From contig NC_065874.1 in NCBI RefSeq assembly GCF_933775445.1, positions 20,716,501 to 20,780,500 on the forward strand: a stretch of 64,000 nucleotides of DNA. The letters run 5' to 3'. This DNA is from Argentina anserina (lineage: Eukaryota; Streptophyta; Magnoliopsida; Rosales; Rosaceae). The translations under genes and the position numbers were made by a program. Of the stretch, positions 49,306-62,542 are shown piece by piece (positions within the stretch are counted from its first letter, which is position 1; each line of letters begins with the position of its first letter). The notes below the pieces were generated by a model, which was not told where the DNA came from, did no database searches, and saw only the letters and a list, made by a program, of their open reading frames with translations.

Positions 49306-51550
49306 GATACTCAGTTTGAAAGAAACACACTCCACACTTGCAAAACTCTCAAATACAATAGAAACTCGCATCAGAAGCCTTACAGAAAGATACTCAAACG
49401 AGAAATGAAAAGATACACAATTGGAATAGTAAAGATACGGAAACGATGTAAAGATACACAATTGGAATAGTAAAGATACGCAAACGATGTAAAGATACTC
49501 AGTTTGAAAGAAACACACTCCCACACTTGCAAAACTCTCAAATTCAATAGAAACTCGCATCTGAAAGCCTTACAGAAAGATACTCAAACGAGAAATGAAA
49601 AGATACACAATTGGAATAGTAAAGATACGCAAACGATGTAAAGATACTCAGTTTGAAAGAAACACACTCCCACACTTGCAAAACTCTCAAATTCAATAGA
49701 AACTCGCATCTGAAAGCCTTACAGAAAGATACTCAAACGAGAAATGAAAAGATACACAATTTGAATAGTAAAGATACGCAAACGATGTAAAGATACTCAG
49801 TTTGAAAGAAACACACTCTCACACTTGCAAAACTCTCAAATTCAATAGAAACTCGCATCAGAAAGCCTTACAGAAAGATACTCAAACGAGAAATGAAAAC
49901 ATACACAATTGGAATCGTAAAGATACGCAAACGATGTAAAGATACTCAGTTTGAAAGAAACACACTCCCACACTTGCAAAACTCTCAAATTCAATAGAAA
50001 CTCGCATCAGAAAGCCTTACAGAAAGATACTCAAACGAGAAATGAAAACATACACAATTGGAATAGTAAAGATACGCAAACGATGTAAAGATACTCAGTT
50101 TGAAAGAAACACACTCCCACACTTGCAAAACTCTCAAATACAATAGAAACTCGCATCAGAAGCCTTACAGGAAGATACTCAAACGAGAAATGAAAAGATA
50201 CACAATTGGAATAGTAAAGATACGCAAACGATGTAAAGATACACAATTGGAATAGTAAAGATACGCAAACGATGTAAAGATACTCAGTTTGAAAGAAACA
50301 CACTCCCACACTTGCAAAACTCTCAAATTCAATAGAAACTCGCATCTGAAAGCCTTACAGAAAGATACTCAAATGAGAAATGAAAAGATACACAATTGGA
50401 ATAGTAAAGATACGCAAACGATGTAAAGATACTCAGTTTGAAAGAAACACACTCCCACACTTGCAAAACTCTCAAATACAATAGAAACTCGCATCAGAAG
50501 CCTTACAGAAAGATACTCAAACGAGAAATGAAAAGATACACAATTGGAATAGTAAAGATACGCAAACGATGTAAAGATACACAATTGGAATAGTAAAGAT
50601 ACGCAAACGATGTAAAGATACTCAGTTTGAAAGAAACACACTCTCACACTTGCAAAACTCTCAAATTCAATAGAAACTCGCATCAGAAAGCCTTACAGAA
50701 AGATACTCAAACGAGAAATGAAAAGATACACAATTGGAATAGTAAAGATACGCAAACGATGTAAAGATACTCAGTTTGAAAGAAACACACTCCCACACTT
50801 GCAAAACTCTCAAATTCAATCGAAACTCGCATCTGAAAGACTTACAGAAAGATACTCAAACGAGAAATGAAAAGATACACAATTTGAATAGTAAAGATAC
50901 GCAAACGATGTAAAGATACTCAGTTTGAAAGAAACACACTCCCACACTTGCAAAACTCTCAAATACAATAGAAACTCGCATCAGAAGCCTTACAGAAAGA
51001 TACTCAAACGAGAAATGAAAAGATACACAATTGGAATAGTAAAGATACGCAAACGATGTAAAGATACTCAGTTTGAAAGAAACACACTCCCACACTTGCA
51101 AAACTCTCAAATTCAATAGAAACTCGCATCTGAAAGCCTTACAGAAAGATACTCAAACGAGAAATGAAAAGATACACAATTGGAATAGTAAAGATACGCA
51201 AACGATGTAAAGATACTCAGTTTGAAAGAAACACACTCCCACACTTGCAAAACTCTCAAATACAATAGAAACTCGCATCAGAAGCCTTACAGAAAGATAC
51301 TCAAACGAGAAATGATAAGATACACAATTGGAATAGTAAAGATACGCAAACGATGTAAAGATACACAATTGGAATAGTAAAGATACGCAAACGATGTAAA
51401 GATACTCAGTTTGAAAGAAACACACTCCCACACTTGCAAAACTCTCAAATTCAATAGAAACTCGCATCAGAAAGCCTTACAGAAAGATACTCAAACGAGA
51501 AATGAAAACATACACAATTGGAATAGTAAAGATACGCAAACGATGTAAAG
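49306..51550 (+). repeat. 3854-bp HOR, copy 2 (truncated)
   Basis: It begins with the ACTCCACAC monomer at 49306 and has GATACGGAAACG (G at 49440). It follows copy 1 at offset 3854 and then, past one 784-bp unit, at offset 3070. Private variants are AATCGTAAAG near 49915, TCAAATGAG near 50372 and GAAAGACTTAC near 50837. Similarity fades after about 51.6 kb. Confidence 0.83.
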
Positions 51551-53174
51551 ATACTCAGTTTGAAAGAAACACACTCCCACACTTGCAAAACTCTCAAATT
51601 CAATCGAAACTCGCATCTGAAAGCCTTACAGAAAGATACTCAAACGAGAAATGAAAAGATACACAATTGGAATAGTAAAGATACGCAAACGATGTAAAGA
51701 TACTCAGTTTGAAAGAAACACACTCCCACACTTGCAAAACTCTCAAATACAATAGAAACTCGCATCAGAAGCCTTACAGAAAGATACTCAAACGAGAAAT
51801 GAAAAGATACACAATTGGAATAGTAAAGATACGCAAACGATGTAAAGATACACAATTGGAATAGTAAAGATACGCAAACGATGTAAAGATACTCAGTTTG
51901 AAAGAAACACACTCCCACACTTGCAAAACTCTCAAATTCAATAGAAACTCGCATCAGAAAGCCTTACAGAAAGATACTCAAACGAGAAATGAAAAGATAC
52001 ACAATTGGAATAGTAAAGATACGCAAACGATGTAAAGATACACAATTGGAATAGTAAAGATACGCAAACGATGTAAAGATACACAATTGGAATAGTAAAG
52101 ATACGCAAACGATGTAAAGATACTCAGTTTGAAAGAAACACACTCCCACACTTGCAAAACTCTCAAATTCAATAGAAACTCGCATCAGAAAGCCTTACAG
52201 AAAGATACTCAAACGAGAAATGAAAACATACACAATTGGAATAGTAAAGATACGCAAACGATGTAAAGATACACAATTGGAATAGTAAAGATACGCAAAC
52301 GATGTAAAGATACTCAGTTCGAAAGAAACACACTCTCACACTTGCAAAACTCTCAAATTCAATAGAAACTCGCATCAGAAAGCCTTACAGAAAGATACTC
52401 AAACGAGAAATGAAAACATACACAATTGGAATAGTAAAGATACGCAAACGATGTAAAGATACTCAGTTTGAAAGAAACACACTCCCACACTTGCAAAACT
52501 CTCAAATTCAATCGAAACTCGCATCTGAAAGCTTTACAGAAAGATACTCAAACGAGAAATGAAAAGATACACAATTGGAATAGTAAAGATACGCAAACGA
52601 TGTAAAGATACTCAGTTTGAAAGAAACACACTCCCACACTTGCAAAACTCTCAAATACAATAGAAACTCGCATCAGAAGCCTTACAGAAAGATACTCAAA
52701 CGAGAAATGAAAAGATACACAATTGGAATAGTAAAGATACGCAAACGATGTAAAGATACACAATTGGAATAGTAAAGATACGCAAACGATGTAAAGATAC
52801 TCAGTTTGAAAGAAACACACTCCCACACTTGCAAAACTCTCAAATTCAATAGAAACTAGCATCAGAAAGCCTTACAGAAAGATACTCAAACGAGAAATGA
52901 AAAGATACACAATTGGAATAGTAAAGATACGCAAACGATGTAAAGATACACAATTGGAATAGTAAAGATACGCAAACGATGTAAAGATACACAATTGGAA
53001 TAGTAAAGATACGCAAACGATGTAAAGATACTCAGTTTGAAAGAAACACACTCCCACACTTGCAAAACTCTCAAATACAATAGAAACTCGCATCAGAAGC
53101 CTTACAGAAAGATACTCAAACGAGAACTGAAAAGATACACAATTGGAATAGTAAATATACGCAAACGATGTAAA
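51551..53174 (+). repeat. Mixed 149/189/231-bp monomers
   Basis: Starts are 51699, 51888 (231 bp), 52119 (190), 52309 (149, head CAGTTCGAAAG), 52458, 52607, 52796 (231) and 53027 (148). Private variants include GCTTTACAG near 52531, AAACTAGCATCAG near 52855, and ACGAGAACTGAAAAG near 53122. No HOR of its own was recognised. Confidence 0.8.
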
Positions 53175-55095
53175 GATACTCAGTTTGAAAGAAACACACT
53201 CCCACACTTGCAAAACTCTCAAATTCAATAGAAACTCGCATCTGAAAGCCTTACAGAAAGATACTCAAACGAGAAATGAAAAGATACACAATTGGAATAG
53301 TAAAGATACGCAAACGATGTAAAGATACTCAGTTTGAAAGAAACACACTCCCACACTTGCAAAACTCTCAAATACAATAGAAACTCGCATCAGAAGCCTT
53401 ACAGAAAGATACTCAAACGAGAAATGAAAAGATACACAATTGGAATAGTAAAGATACGCAAACGATGTAAAGATACACAATTGGAATAGTAAATATACGC
53501 AAACGATGTAAAGATACTCAGTTTGAAAGAAACACACTCCCACACTTGCAAAACTCTCAAATTCAATAGAAACTCGCATCAGAAAGCCTTACAGAAAGAT
53601 ACTCAAACGAGAAATGAAAACATACACAATTGGAATAGTAAAGATACGCAAACGATGTAAAGATACACAGTTTGAAAGAAACACACTCCACACTTGCAAA
53701 ACTCTCAAATACAATAGAAACTCGCATCAGAAGCCTTACAGAAAGATACTCAAACGAGAAATGAAAAGATACACAATTGGAATAGTAAAGATACGCAAAC
53801 GATGTAAAGATACACAATTGGAATAGTAAAGATACGCAAACGATGTAAAGATACACAATTGGAATAGTAAAGATACGCAAACGATGTAAAGATACTCAGT
53901 TTGAAAGAAACACACTCCCACACTTGCAAAACTCTCAAATTCAATAGAAACTCGCATCTGAAAGCCTTACAGAAAGATACTCAAACGAGAAATGAAAAGA
54001 TACACAATTGGAATAGTAAAGATACGCAAACGATGTAAAGATACTCAGTTTGAAAGAAACACACTCCCACACTTGCAAAACTCTCAAATTCAATAGAAAC
54101 TCGCATCTGAAAGCCTTACAGAAAGATACTCAAACGAGAAATGAAAAGATACACAATTGGAATAGTAAAGATACGCAAACGATGTAAAGATACTCAGTTT
54201 GAAAGAAACACACTCCCACACTTGCAAAACTCTCAAATACAATAGAAACTCGCATCAGAAGCCTTACAGAAAGATACTCAAACGAGAAATGAAAAGATAC
54301 ACAATTGGAATAGTAAAGATACGCAAACGATGTAAAGATACACAATTGGAATAGTAAAGATACGCAAACGATGTAAAGATACTCAGTTTGAAAGAAACAC
54401 ACTCTCACACTTGCAAAACTCTCAAATACAATAGAAACTCGCATCAGAAAGCCTTACAGAAAGATACTTAAACGAGAAATGAAAACATACACAATTGGAA
54501 TAGTAAAGATACGCAAACGATGTAAAGATACACAATTGGAATAGTAAAGATACGCAAACGATGTAAAGATACTCAGTTTGAAAGAAACACACTCTCACAC
54601 TTGCAAAACTCTCAAATTCAATAGAAACTCGCATCAGAAAGCCTTACAGAAAGATACTTAAACGAGAAATGAAAACATACACAATTGGAATAGTAAAGAT
54701 ACGCAAACGATGTAAAGATACACAATTGGAATAGTAAAGATACGCAAACGATGTAAAGATACTCAGTTTGAAAGAAACACACTCTCACACTTGCAAAACT
54801 CTCAAATTCAATAGAAACTCGCATCAGAAAGCCTTACAGAAAGATACTCAAACGAGAAATGAAAACATACACAATTGGAATAGTAAAGATACGCAAACGA
54901 TGTAAAGATACTCAGTTTGAAAGAAACACACTCCCACACTTGCAAAACTCTCAAATACAATAGAAACTCGCATCAGAAGCCTTACAGAAAGATACTCAAA
55001 CGAGAAATGAAAAGATACACAATTGGAATAGTAAAGATACGCAAACGATGTAAAGATACACAATTGGAATAGTAAAGATACGCAAACGATGTAAA
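53175..55095 (+). repeat. 4493-bp-offset duplication, copy 1
   Basis: The block matches 57668-59588. Ordered markers are TAAATATACGC (near 53493), the ACTCCACAC monomer at 53662 (which also starts GATACACAGTTTG), a three-box monomer, and two consecutive 190-bp monomers with CTCTCAC and GATACTTAAACG (near 54470 and 54660). Confidence 0.88.
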
Positions 55096-56909
55096 GATAC
55101 TCAGTTTGAAAGAAACACACTCCCACACTTGCAAAACTCTCAAATTCAATAGAAACTCGCATCAGAAAGCCTTACAGAAAGATACTCAAACGAGAAATGA
55201 AAAGATACACAATTGGAATAGTAAAGATACGCAAACGATGTAAAGATACACAATTGGAATAGTAAAGATACGCAAACGATGTAAAGATACACAATTGGAA
55301 TAGTAAAGATACGCAAACGATGTAAAGATACTCAGTTTGAAAGAAACACACTCCCACACTTGCAAAACTCTCAAATTCAATAGAAACTCGCATCAGAAAG
55401 CCTTACAGAAAGATACTCAAACGAGAAATGAAAACATACACAATTGGAATAGTAAAGATACGCAAACGATGTAAAGATACTCAGTTTGAAAGAAACACAC
55501 TCTCACACTTGCAAAACTCTCAAATTCAATAGAAACTCGCATCAGAAAGCCTTACAGAAAGATACTCAAACGAGAAATGAAAACATACACAATTGGAATA
55601 GTAAAGATACGCAAACGATGTAAAGATACTCAGTTTGAAAGAAACACACTCCCACACTTGCAAAACTCTCAAATTCAATCGAAACTCGCATCTGAAAGCC
55701 TTACAGAAAGATACTCACACGAGAAATGAAAAGATACACAATTGGAATAGTAAAGATACGCAAACGATGTAAAGATACTCAGTTTGAAAGAAACACACTC
55801 CCACACTTGCAAAACTCTCAAATACAATAGAAACTCGCATCAGAAGCCTTACAGAAAGATACTCAAACGAGAAATGAAAAGATACACAATTGGAATAGTA
55901 AAGATACGCAAACGATGTAAAGATACACAATTGGAATAGTAAAGATACGCAAACGATGTAAAGATACTCAGTTTGAAAGAAACACACTCCCACACTTGCA
56001 AAACTCTCAAATTCAATAGAAACTCGCATCAGAAAGCCTTACAGAAAGATACTCAAACGAGAAATGAAAAGATACACAATTGGAATAGTAAAGATACGCA
56101 AACGATGTAAAGATACACAATTGGAATAGTAAAGATACGCAAACGATGTAAAGATACACAATTGGAATAGTAAAGATACGCAAACGATGTAAAGATACTC
56201 AGTTTGAAAGAAACACACTCCCACACTTGCAAAACTCTCAAATACAATAGAAACTCGCATCAGAAGCCTTACAGAAAGATACTCAAACGAGAAATGAAAA
56301 GATACACAATTGGAATAGTAAAGATACGCAAACGATGTAAAGATACACAATTGGAATAGTAAATATACGCAAACGATGTAAAGATACTCAGTTTGAAAGA
56401 AACACACTCCCACACTTGCAAAACTCTCAAATTCAATAGAAACTCGCATCAGAAAGCCTTACAGAAAGATACTCAAACGAGAAATGAAAACATACACAAT
56501 TGGAATAGTAAAGATACGCAAACGATGTAAAGATACTCAGTTTGAAAGAAACACACTCCACACTTGCAAAACTCTCAAATACAATAGAAACTCGCATCAG
56601 AAGCCTTACAGAAAGATACTCAAACGAGAAATGAAAAGATACACAATTGGAATAGTAAAGATACGCAAACGATGTAAAGATACACAATTGGAATAGTAAA
56701 GATACGCAAACGATGTAAAGATACACAATTGGAATAGTAAAGATACGCAAACGATGTAAAGATACTCAGTTTGAAAGAAACACACTCTCACACTTGCAAA
56801 ACTCTCAAATTCAATAGAAACTCGCATCAGAAAGCCTTACAGAAAGATACTCAAACGAGAAATGAAAACATACACAATTGGAATAGTAAAGATACGCAAA
56901 CGATGTAAA
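55096..56909 (+). repeat. 149/189/229/231-bp monomers containing 1285-bp-offset copy 1
   Basis: Starts are 55096 (231 bp), 55327, 55476, 55625, 55774, 55963, 56194, 56383, 56532 (229 bp, ACTCCACAC) and 56761. The part 55625-56382 is repeated at 56910-57667 (offset 1285): CAATCGAAAC monomer, 189, 231, then a TAAATATACGC monomer. GATACTCACACGAG near 55715 is private to the first copy. Confidence 0.84.
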
Positions 56910-57667
56910 GATACTCAGTTTGAAAGAAACACACTCCCACACTTGCAAAACTCTCAAATTCAATCGAAACTCGCATCTGAAAGCCTTACAGAAAGATACT
57001 CAAACGAGAAATGAAAAGATACACAATTGGAATAGTAAAGATACGCAAACGATGTAAAGATACTCAGTTTGAAAGAAACACACTCCCACACTTGCAAAAC
57101 TCTCAAATACAATAGAAACTCGCATCAGAAGCCTTACAGAAAGATACTCAAACGAGAAATGAAAAGATACACAATTGGAATAGTAAAGATACGCAAACGA
57201 TGTAAAGATACACAATTGGAATAGTAAAGATACGCAAACGATGTAAAGATACTCAGTTTGAAAGAAACACACTCCCACACTTGCAAAACTCTCAAATTCA
57301 ATAGAAACTCGCATCAGAAAGCCTTACAGAAAGATACTCAAACGAGAAATGAAAAGATACACAATTGGAATAGTAAAGATACGCAAACGATGTAAAGATA
57401 CACAATTGGAATAGTAAAGATACGCAAACGATGTAAAGATACACAATTGGAATAGTAAAGATACGCAAACGATGTAAAGATACTCAGTTTGAAAGAAACA
57501 CACTCCCACACTTGCAAAACTCTCAAATACAATAGAAACTCGCATCAGAAGCCTTACAGAAAGATACTCAAACGAGAAATGAAAAGATACACAATTGGAA
57601 TAGTAAAGATACGCAAACGATGTAAAGATACACAATTGGAATAGTAAATATACGCAAACGATGTAAA
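56910..57667 (+). repeat. 1285-bp-offset duplication, copy 2
   Basis: This repeats 55625-56382 with the same four monomer lengths (149, 189, 231, 189) and the TAAATATACGC variant near 57645. It flows directly into the second copy of the 4493-bp-offset duplication. Confidence 0.86.
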
Positions 57668-59588
57668 GATACTCAGTTTGAAAGAAACACACTCCCACAC
57701 TTGCAAAACTCTCAAATTCAATAGAAACTCGCATCTGAAAGCCTTACAGAAAGATACTCAAACGAGAAATGAAAAGATACACAATTGGAATAGTAAAGAT
57801 ACGCAAACGATGTAAAGATACTCAGTTTGAAAGAAACACACTCCCACACTTGCAAAACTCTCAAATACAATAGAAACTCGCATCAGAAGCCTTACAGAAA
57901 GATACTCAAACGAGAAATGAAAAGATACACAATTGGAATAGTAAAGATACGCAAACGATGTAAAGATACACAATTGGAATAGTAAATATACGCAAACGAT
58001 GTAAAGATACTCAGTTTGAAAGAAACACACTCCCACACTTGCAAAACTCTCAAATTCAATAGAAACTCGCATCAGAAAGCCTTACAGAAAGATACTCAAA
58101 CGAGAAATGAAAACATACACAATTGGAATAGTAAAGATACGCAAACGATGTAAAGATACTCAGTTTGAAAGAAACACACTCCACACTTGCAAAACTCTCA
58201 AATACAATAGAAACTCGCATCAGAAGCCTTACAGAAAGATACTCAAACGAGAAATGAAAAGATACACAATTGGAATAGTAAAGATACGCAAACGATGTAA
58301 AGATACACAATTGGAATAGTAAAGATACGCAAACGATGTAAAGATACACAATTGGAATAGTAAAGATACGCAAACGATGTAAAGATACTCAGTTTGAAAG
58401 AAACACACTCCCACACTTGCAAAACTCTCAAATTCAATAGAAACTCGCATCTGAAAGCCTTACAGAAAGATACTCAAACGAGAAATGAAAAGATACACAA
58501 TTGGAATAGTAAAGATACGCAAACGATGTAAAGATACTCAGTTTGAAAGAAACACACTCCCACACTTGCAAAACTCTCAAATTCAATAGAAACTCGCATC
58601 TGAAAGCCTTACAGAAAGATACTCAAACGAGAAATGAAAAGATACACAATTGGAATAGTAAAGATACGCAAACGATGTAAAGATACTCAGTTTGAAAGAA
58701 ACACACTCCCACACTTGCAAAACTCTCAAATACAATAGAAACTCGCATCAGAAGCCTTACAGAAAGATACTCAAAGGAGAAATGAAAAGATACACAATTG
58801 GAATAGTAAAGATACGCAAACGATGTAAAGATACACAATTGGAATAGTAAAGATACGCAAACGATGTAAAGATACTCAGTTTGAAAGAAACACACTCTCA
58901 CACTTGCAAAACTCTCAAATACAATAGAAACTCGCATCAGAAAGCCTTACAGAAAGATACTTAAACGAGAAATGAAAACATACACAATTGGAATAGTAAA
59001 GATACGCAAACGATGTAAAGATACACAATTGGAATAGTAAAGATACGCAAACGATGTAAAGATACTCAGTTTGAAAGAAACACACTCTCACACTTGCAAA
59101 ACTCTCAAATTCAATAGAAACTCGCATCAGAAAGCCTTACAGAAAGATACTTAAACGAGAAATGAAAACATACACAATTGGAATAGTAAAGATACGCAAA
59201 CGATGTAAAGATACACAATTGGAATAGTAAAGATACGCAAACGATGTAAAGATACTCAGTTTGAAAGAAACACACTCTCACACTTGCAAAACTCTCAAAT
59301 TCAATAGAAACTCGCATCAGAAAGCCTTACAGAAAGATACTCAAACGAGAAATGAAAACATACACAATTGGAATAGTAAAGATACGCAAACGATGTAAAG
59401 ATACTCAGTTTGAAAGAAACACACTCCCACACTTGCAAAACTCTCAAATACAATAGAAACTCGCATCAGAAGCCTTACAGAAAGATACTCAAACGAGAAA
59501 TGAAAAGATACACAATTGGAATAGTAAAGATACGCAAACGATGTAAAGATACACAATTGGAATAGTAAAGATACGCAAACGATGTAAA
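57668..59588 (+). repeat. 4493-bp-offset duplication, copy 2
   Basis: This is a copy of 53175-55095. Differences by eye: the ACTCCACAC monomer (58155) starts with the normal GATACTCAG, and GATACTCAAAGGAG (near 58776) is private. The two GATACTTAAACG, CTCTCAC monomers recur at about 58960 and 59150. Confidence 0.88.
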
Positions 59589-60686
59589 GATACTCAGTTT
59601 GAAAGAAACACACTCTCACACTTGCAAAACTCTCAAATTCAATAGAAACTCGCATCAGAAAGCCTTACAGAAAGATACTTAAACGAGAAATGAAAACATA
59701 CACAATTGGAATAGTAAAGATACGCAAACGATGTAAAGATACTCAGTTTGAAAGAAACACACTCCCACACTTGCAAAACTCTCAAATTCAATCGAAACTC
59801 GCATCTGAAAGCCTTACAGAAAGATACTCAAACGAGAAATGAAAAGATACACAATTGGAATAGTAAAGATACGCAAACGATGTAAAGATACTCAGTTTGA
59901 AAGAAACACACTCCCACACTTGCAAAACTCTCAAATACAATAGAAACTCGCATCAGAAGCCTTACAGAAAGATACTCAAACGAGAAATGAAAAGATACAC
60001 AATTGGAATAGTAAAGATACGCAAACGATGTAAAGATACACAATTGGAATAGTAAAGATACGCAAACGATGTAAAGATACTCAGTTTGAAAGAAACACAC
60101 TCCCACACTTGCAAAACTCTCAAATTCAATAGAAACTCGCATCAGAAAGCCTTACAGAAAGATACTCAAACGAGAAATGAAAACATACACAATTGGAATA
60201 GTAAAGATACGCAAACGATGTAAAGATACACAATTTGAATAGTAAAGATACGCAAACGATGTAAAGATACACAATTGGAATAGTAAAGATACGCAAACGA
60301 TGTAAAGATACACAATTGGAATAGTAAAGATACGCAAACGATGTAAAGATACTCAGTTTGAAAGAAACACACTCCCACACTTGCAAAACTCTCAAATTCA
60401 ATAGAAACTCGCATCAGAAAGTCTTACAGAAAGATACTCAAACGAGAAATGAAAAGATACACAATTGGAATAGTAAAGATACGCAAACGATGTAAAGATA
60501 CTCAGTTTGAAAGAAACACACTCCCACACTTGCAAAACTCTCAAATTCAATAGAAACTCGCATCAGAAAGCCTTACAGAAAGATACTCAAACGAGAAATG
60601 AAAACATACACAATTGGAATAGTAAAGATACGCAAACGATGTAAAGATACACAATTGGAATAGTAAAGATACGCAAACGATGTAAA
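59589..60686 (+). repeat. Block with the first four-box monomer; 1856-bp-offset copy 1
   Basis: Starts are 59589, 59738, 59887, 60076 (272 bp), 60348 and 60497. The monomer at 60076-60347 has four boxes, the second with CAATTTGAATAG. The part 59887-60686 repeats at 61743-62542. GAAAGTCTTAC near 60418 is private to this copy. Confidence 0.87.
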
Positions 60687-61742
60687 GATACTCAGTTTGA
60701 AAGAAACACACTCTCACACTTGCAAAACTCTCAAATTCAATAGAAACTCGCATCAGAAAGCCTTACAGAAAGATACTCAAACGAGAAATGAAAACATACA
60801 CAATTGGAATAGTAAAGATACGCAAACGATGTAAAGATACTCAGTTTGAAAGAAACACACTCCCACACTTGCAAAACTCTCAAATTCAATCGAAACTCGC
60901 ATCTGAAAGCCTTACAGAAAGATACTCAAACGAGAAATGAAAAGATACACAATTGGAATAGTAAAGATACGCAAACGATGTAAAGATACTCAGTTTGAAA
61001 GAAACACACTCCCACACTTGCAAAACTCTCAAATACAATAGAAACTCGCATCAGAAGCCTTACAGAAAGATACTCAAACGAGAAATGAAAAGATACACAA
61101 TTGGAATAGTAAAGATACGCAAACGATGTAAAGATACACAATTGGAATAGTAAAGATACGCAAACGATGTAAAGATACTCAGTTTGAAAGAAACACACTC
61201 CCACACTTGCAAAACTCTCAAATTCAATAGAAACTCGCATCAGAAAGCCTTACAGAAAGATACTCAAACGAGAAATGAAAAGATACACAATTGGAATAGT
61301 AAAGATACGCAAACGATGTAAAGATACACAATTGGAATAGTAAAGATACGCAAACGATGTAAAGATACTCAGTTTGAAAGAAACACACTCCCACACTTGC
61401 AAAACTCTCAAATACAATAGAAACTCGCATCAGAAGCCTTACAGAAAGATACTCAAACGAGAAATGAAAAGATACACAATTGGAATAGTAAAGATACGGA
61501 AACGATTTAAAGATACACAATTGGAATAGTAAAGATACGCAAACGATGTAAAGATACTCAGTTTGAAAGAAACACACTCCCACACTTGCAAAACTCTCAA
61601 ATTCAATAGAAACTCGCATCAGAAAGCCTTACAGAAAGATACTCAAACGAGAAATGAAAAGATACACAATTGGAATAGTAAAGATACGCAAACGATGTAA
61701 AGATACACAATTGGAATAGTAAAGATACGCAAACGATGTAAA
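60687..61742 (+). repeat. 149/189/190-bp monomers between the two four-box copies
   Basis: Starts are 60687, 60836, 60985, 61174, 61364 and 61553. Monomer 60836 has CAATCGAAAC. Monomer 61364 carries GATACGGAAACG (G at 61499) together with ACGATTTAAAG, the same G substitution seen at 4967, 45586 and 49440. Confidence 0.83.
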
Positions 61743-62542
61743 GATACTCAGTTTGAAAGAAACACACTCCCACACTTGCAAAACTCTCAAATACAATAGA
61801 AACTCGCATCAGAAGCCTTACAGAAAGATACTCAAACGAGAAATGAAAAGATACACAATTGGAATAGTAAAGATACGCAAACGATGTAAAGATACACAAT
61901 TGGAATAGTAAATATACGCAAACGATGTAAAGATACTCAGTTTGAAAGAAACACACTCCCACACTTGCAAAACTCTCAAATTCAATAGAAACTCGCATCA
62001 GAAAGCCTTACAGAAAGATACTCAAACGAGAAATGAAAACATACACAATTGGAATAGTAAAGATACGCAAACGATGTAAAGATACACAATTTGAATAGTA
62101 AAGATACGCAAACGATGTAAAGATACACAATTGGAATAGTAAAGATACGCAAACGATGTAAAGATACACAATTGGAATAGTAAAGATACGCAAACGATGT
62201 AAAGATACTCAGTTTGAAAGAAACACACTCCCACACTTGCAAAACTCTCAAATTCAATAGAAACTCGCATCAGAAAGCCTTACAGAAAGATACTCAAACG
62301 AGAAATGAAAAGATACACAATTGGAATAGAAAAGATACGCAAACGATGTAAAGATACTCAGTTTGAAAGAAACACACTCCCACACTTGCAAAACTCTCAA
62401 ATTCAATAGAAACTCGCATCAGAAAGCCTTACAGAAAGATACTCAAACGAGAAATGAAAACATACACAATTGGAATAGTAAAGATACGCAAACGATGTAA
62501 AGATACACAATTGGAATAGTAAAGATACGCAAACGATGTAAA
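61743..62542 (+). repeat. 1856-bp-offset copy 2, with the second four-box monomer
   Basis: This is a copy of 59887-60686. It contains the 272-bp four-box monomer at 61932-62203, again with CAATTTGAATAG in the second box. TAAATATACGC near 61911 and AATAGAAAAGATACG near 62327 distinguish it from copy 1. Confidence 0.87.
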
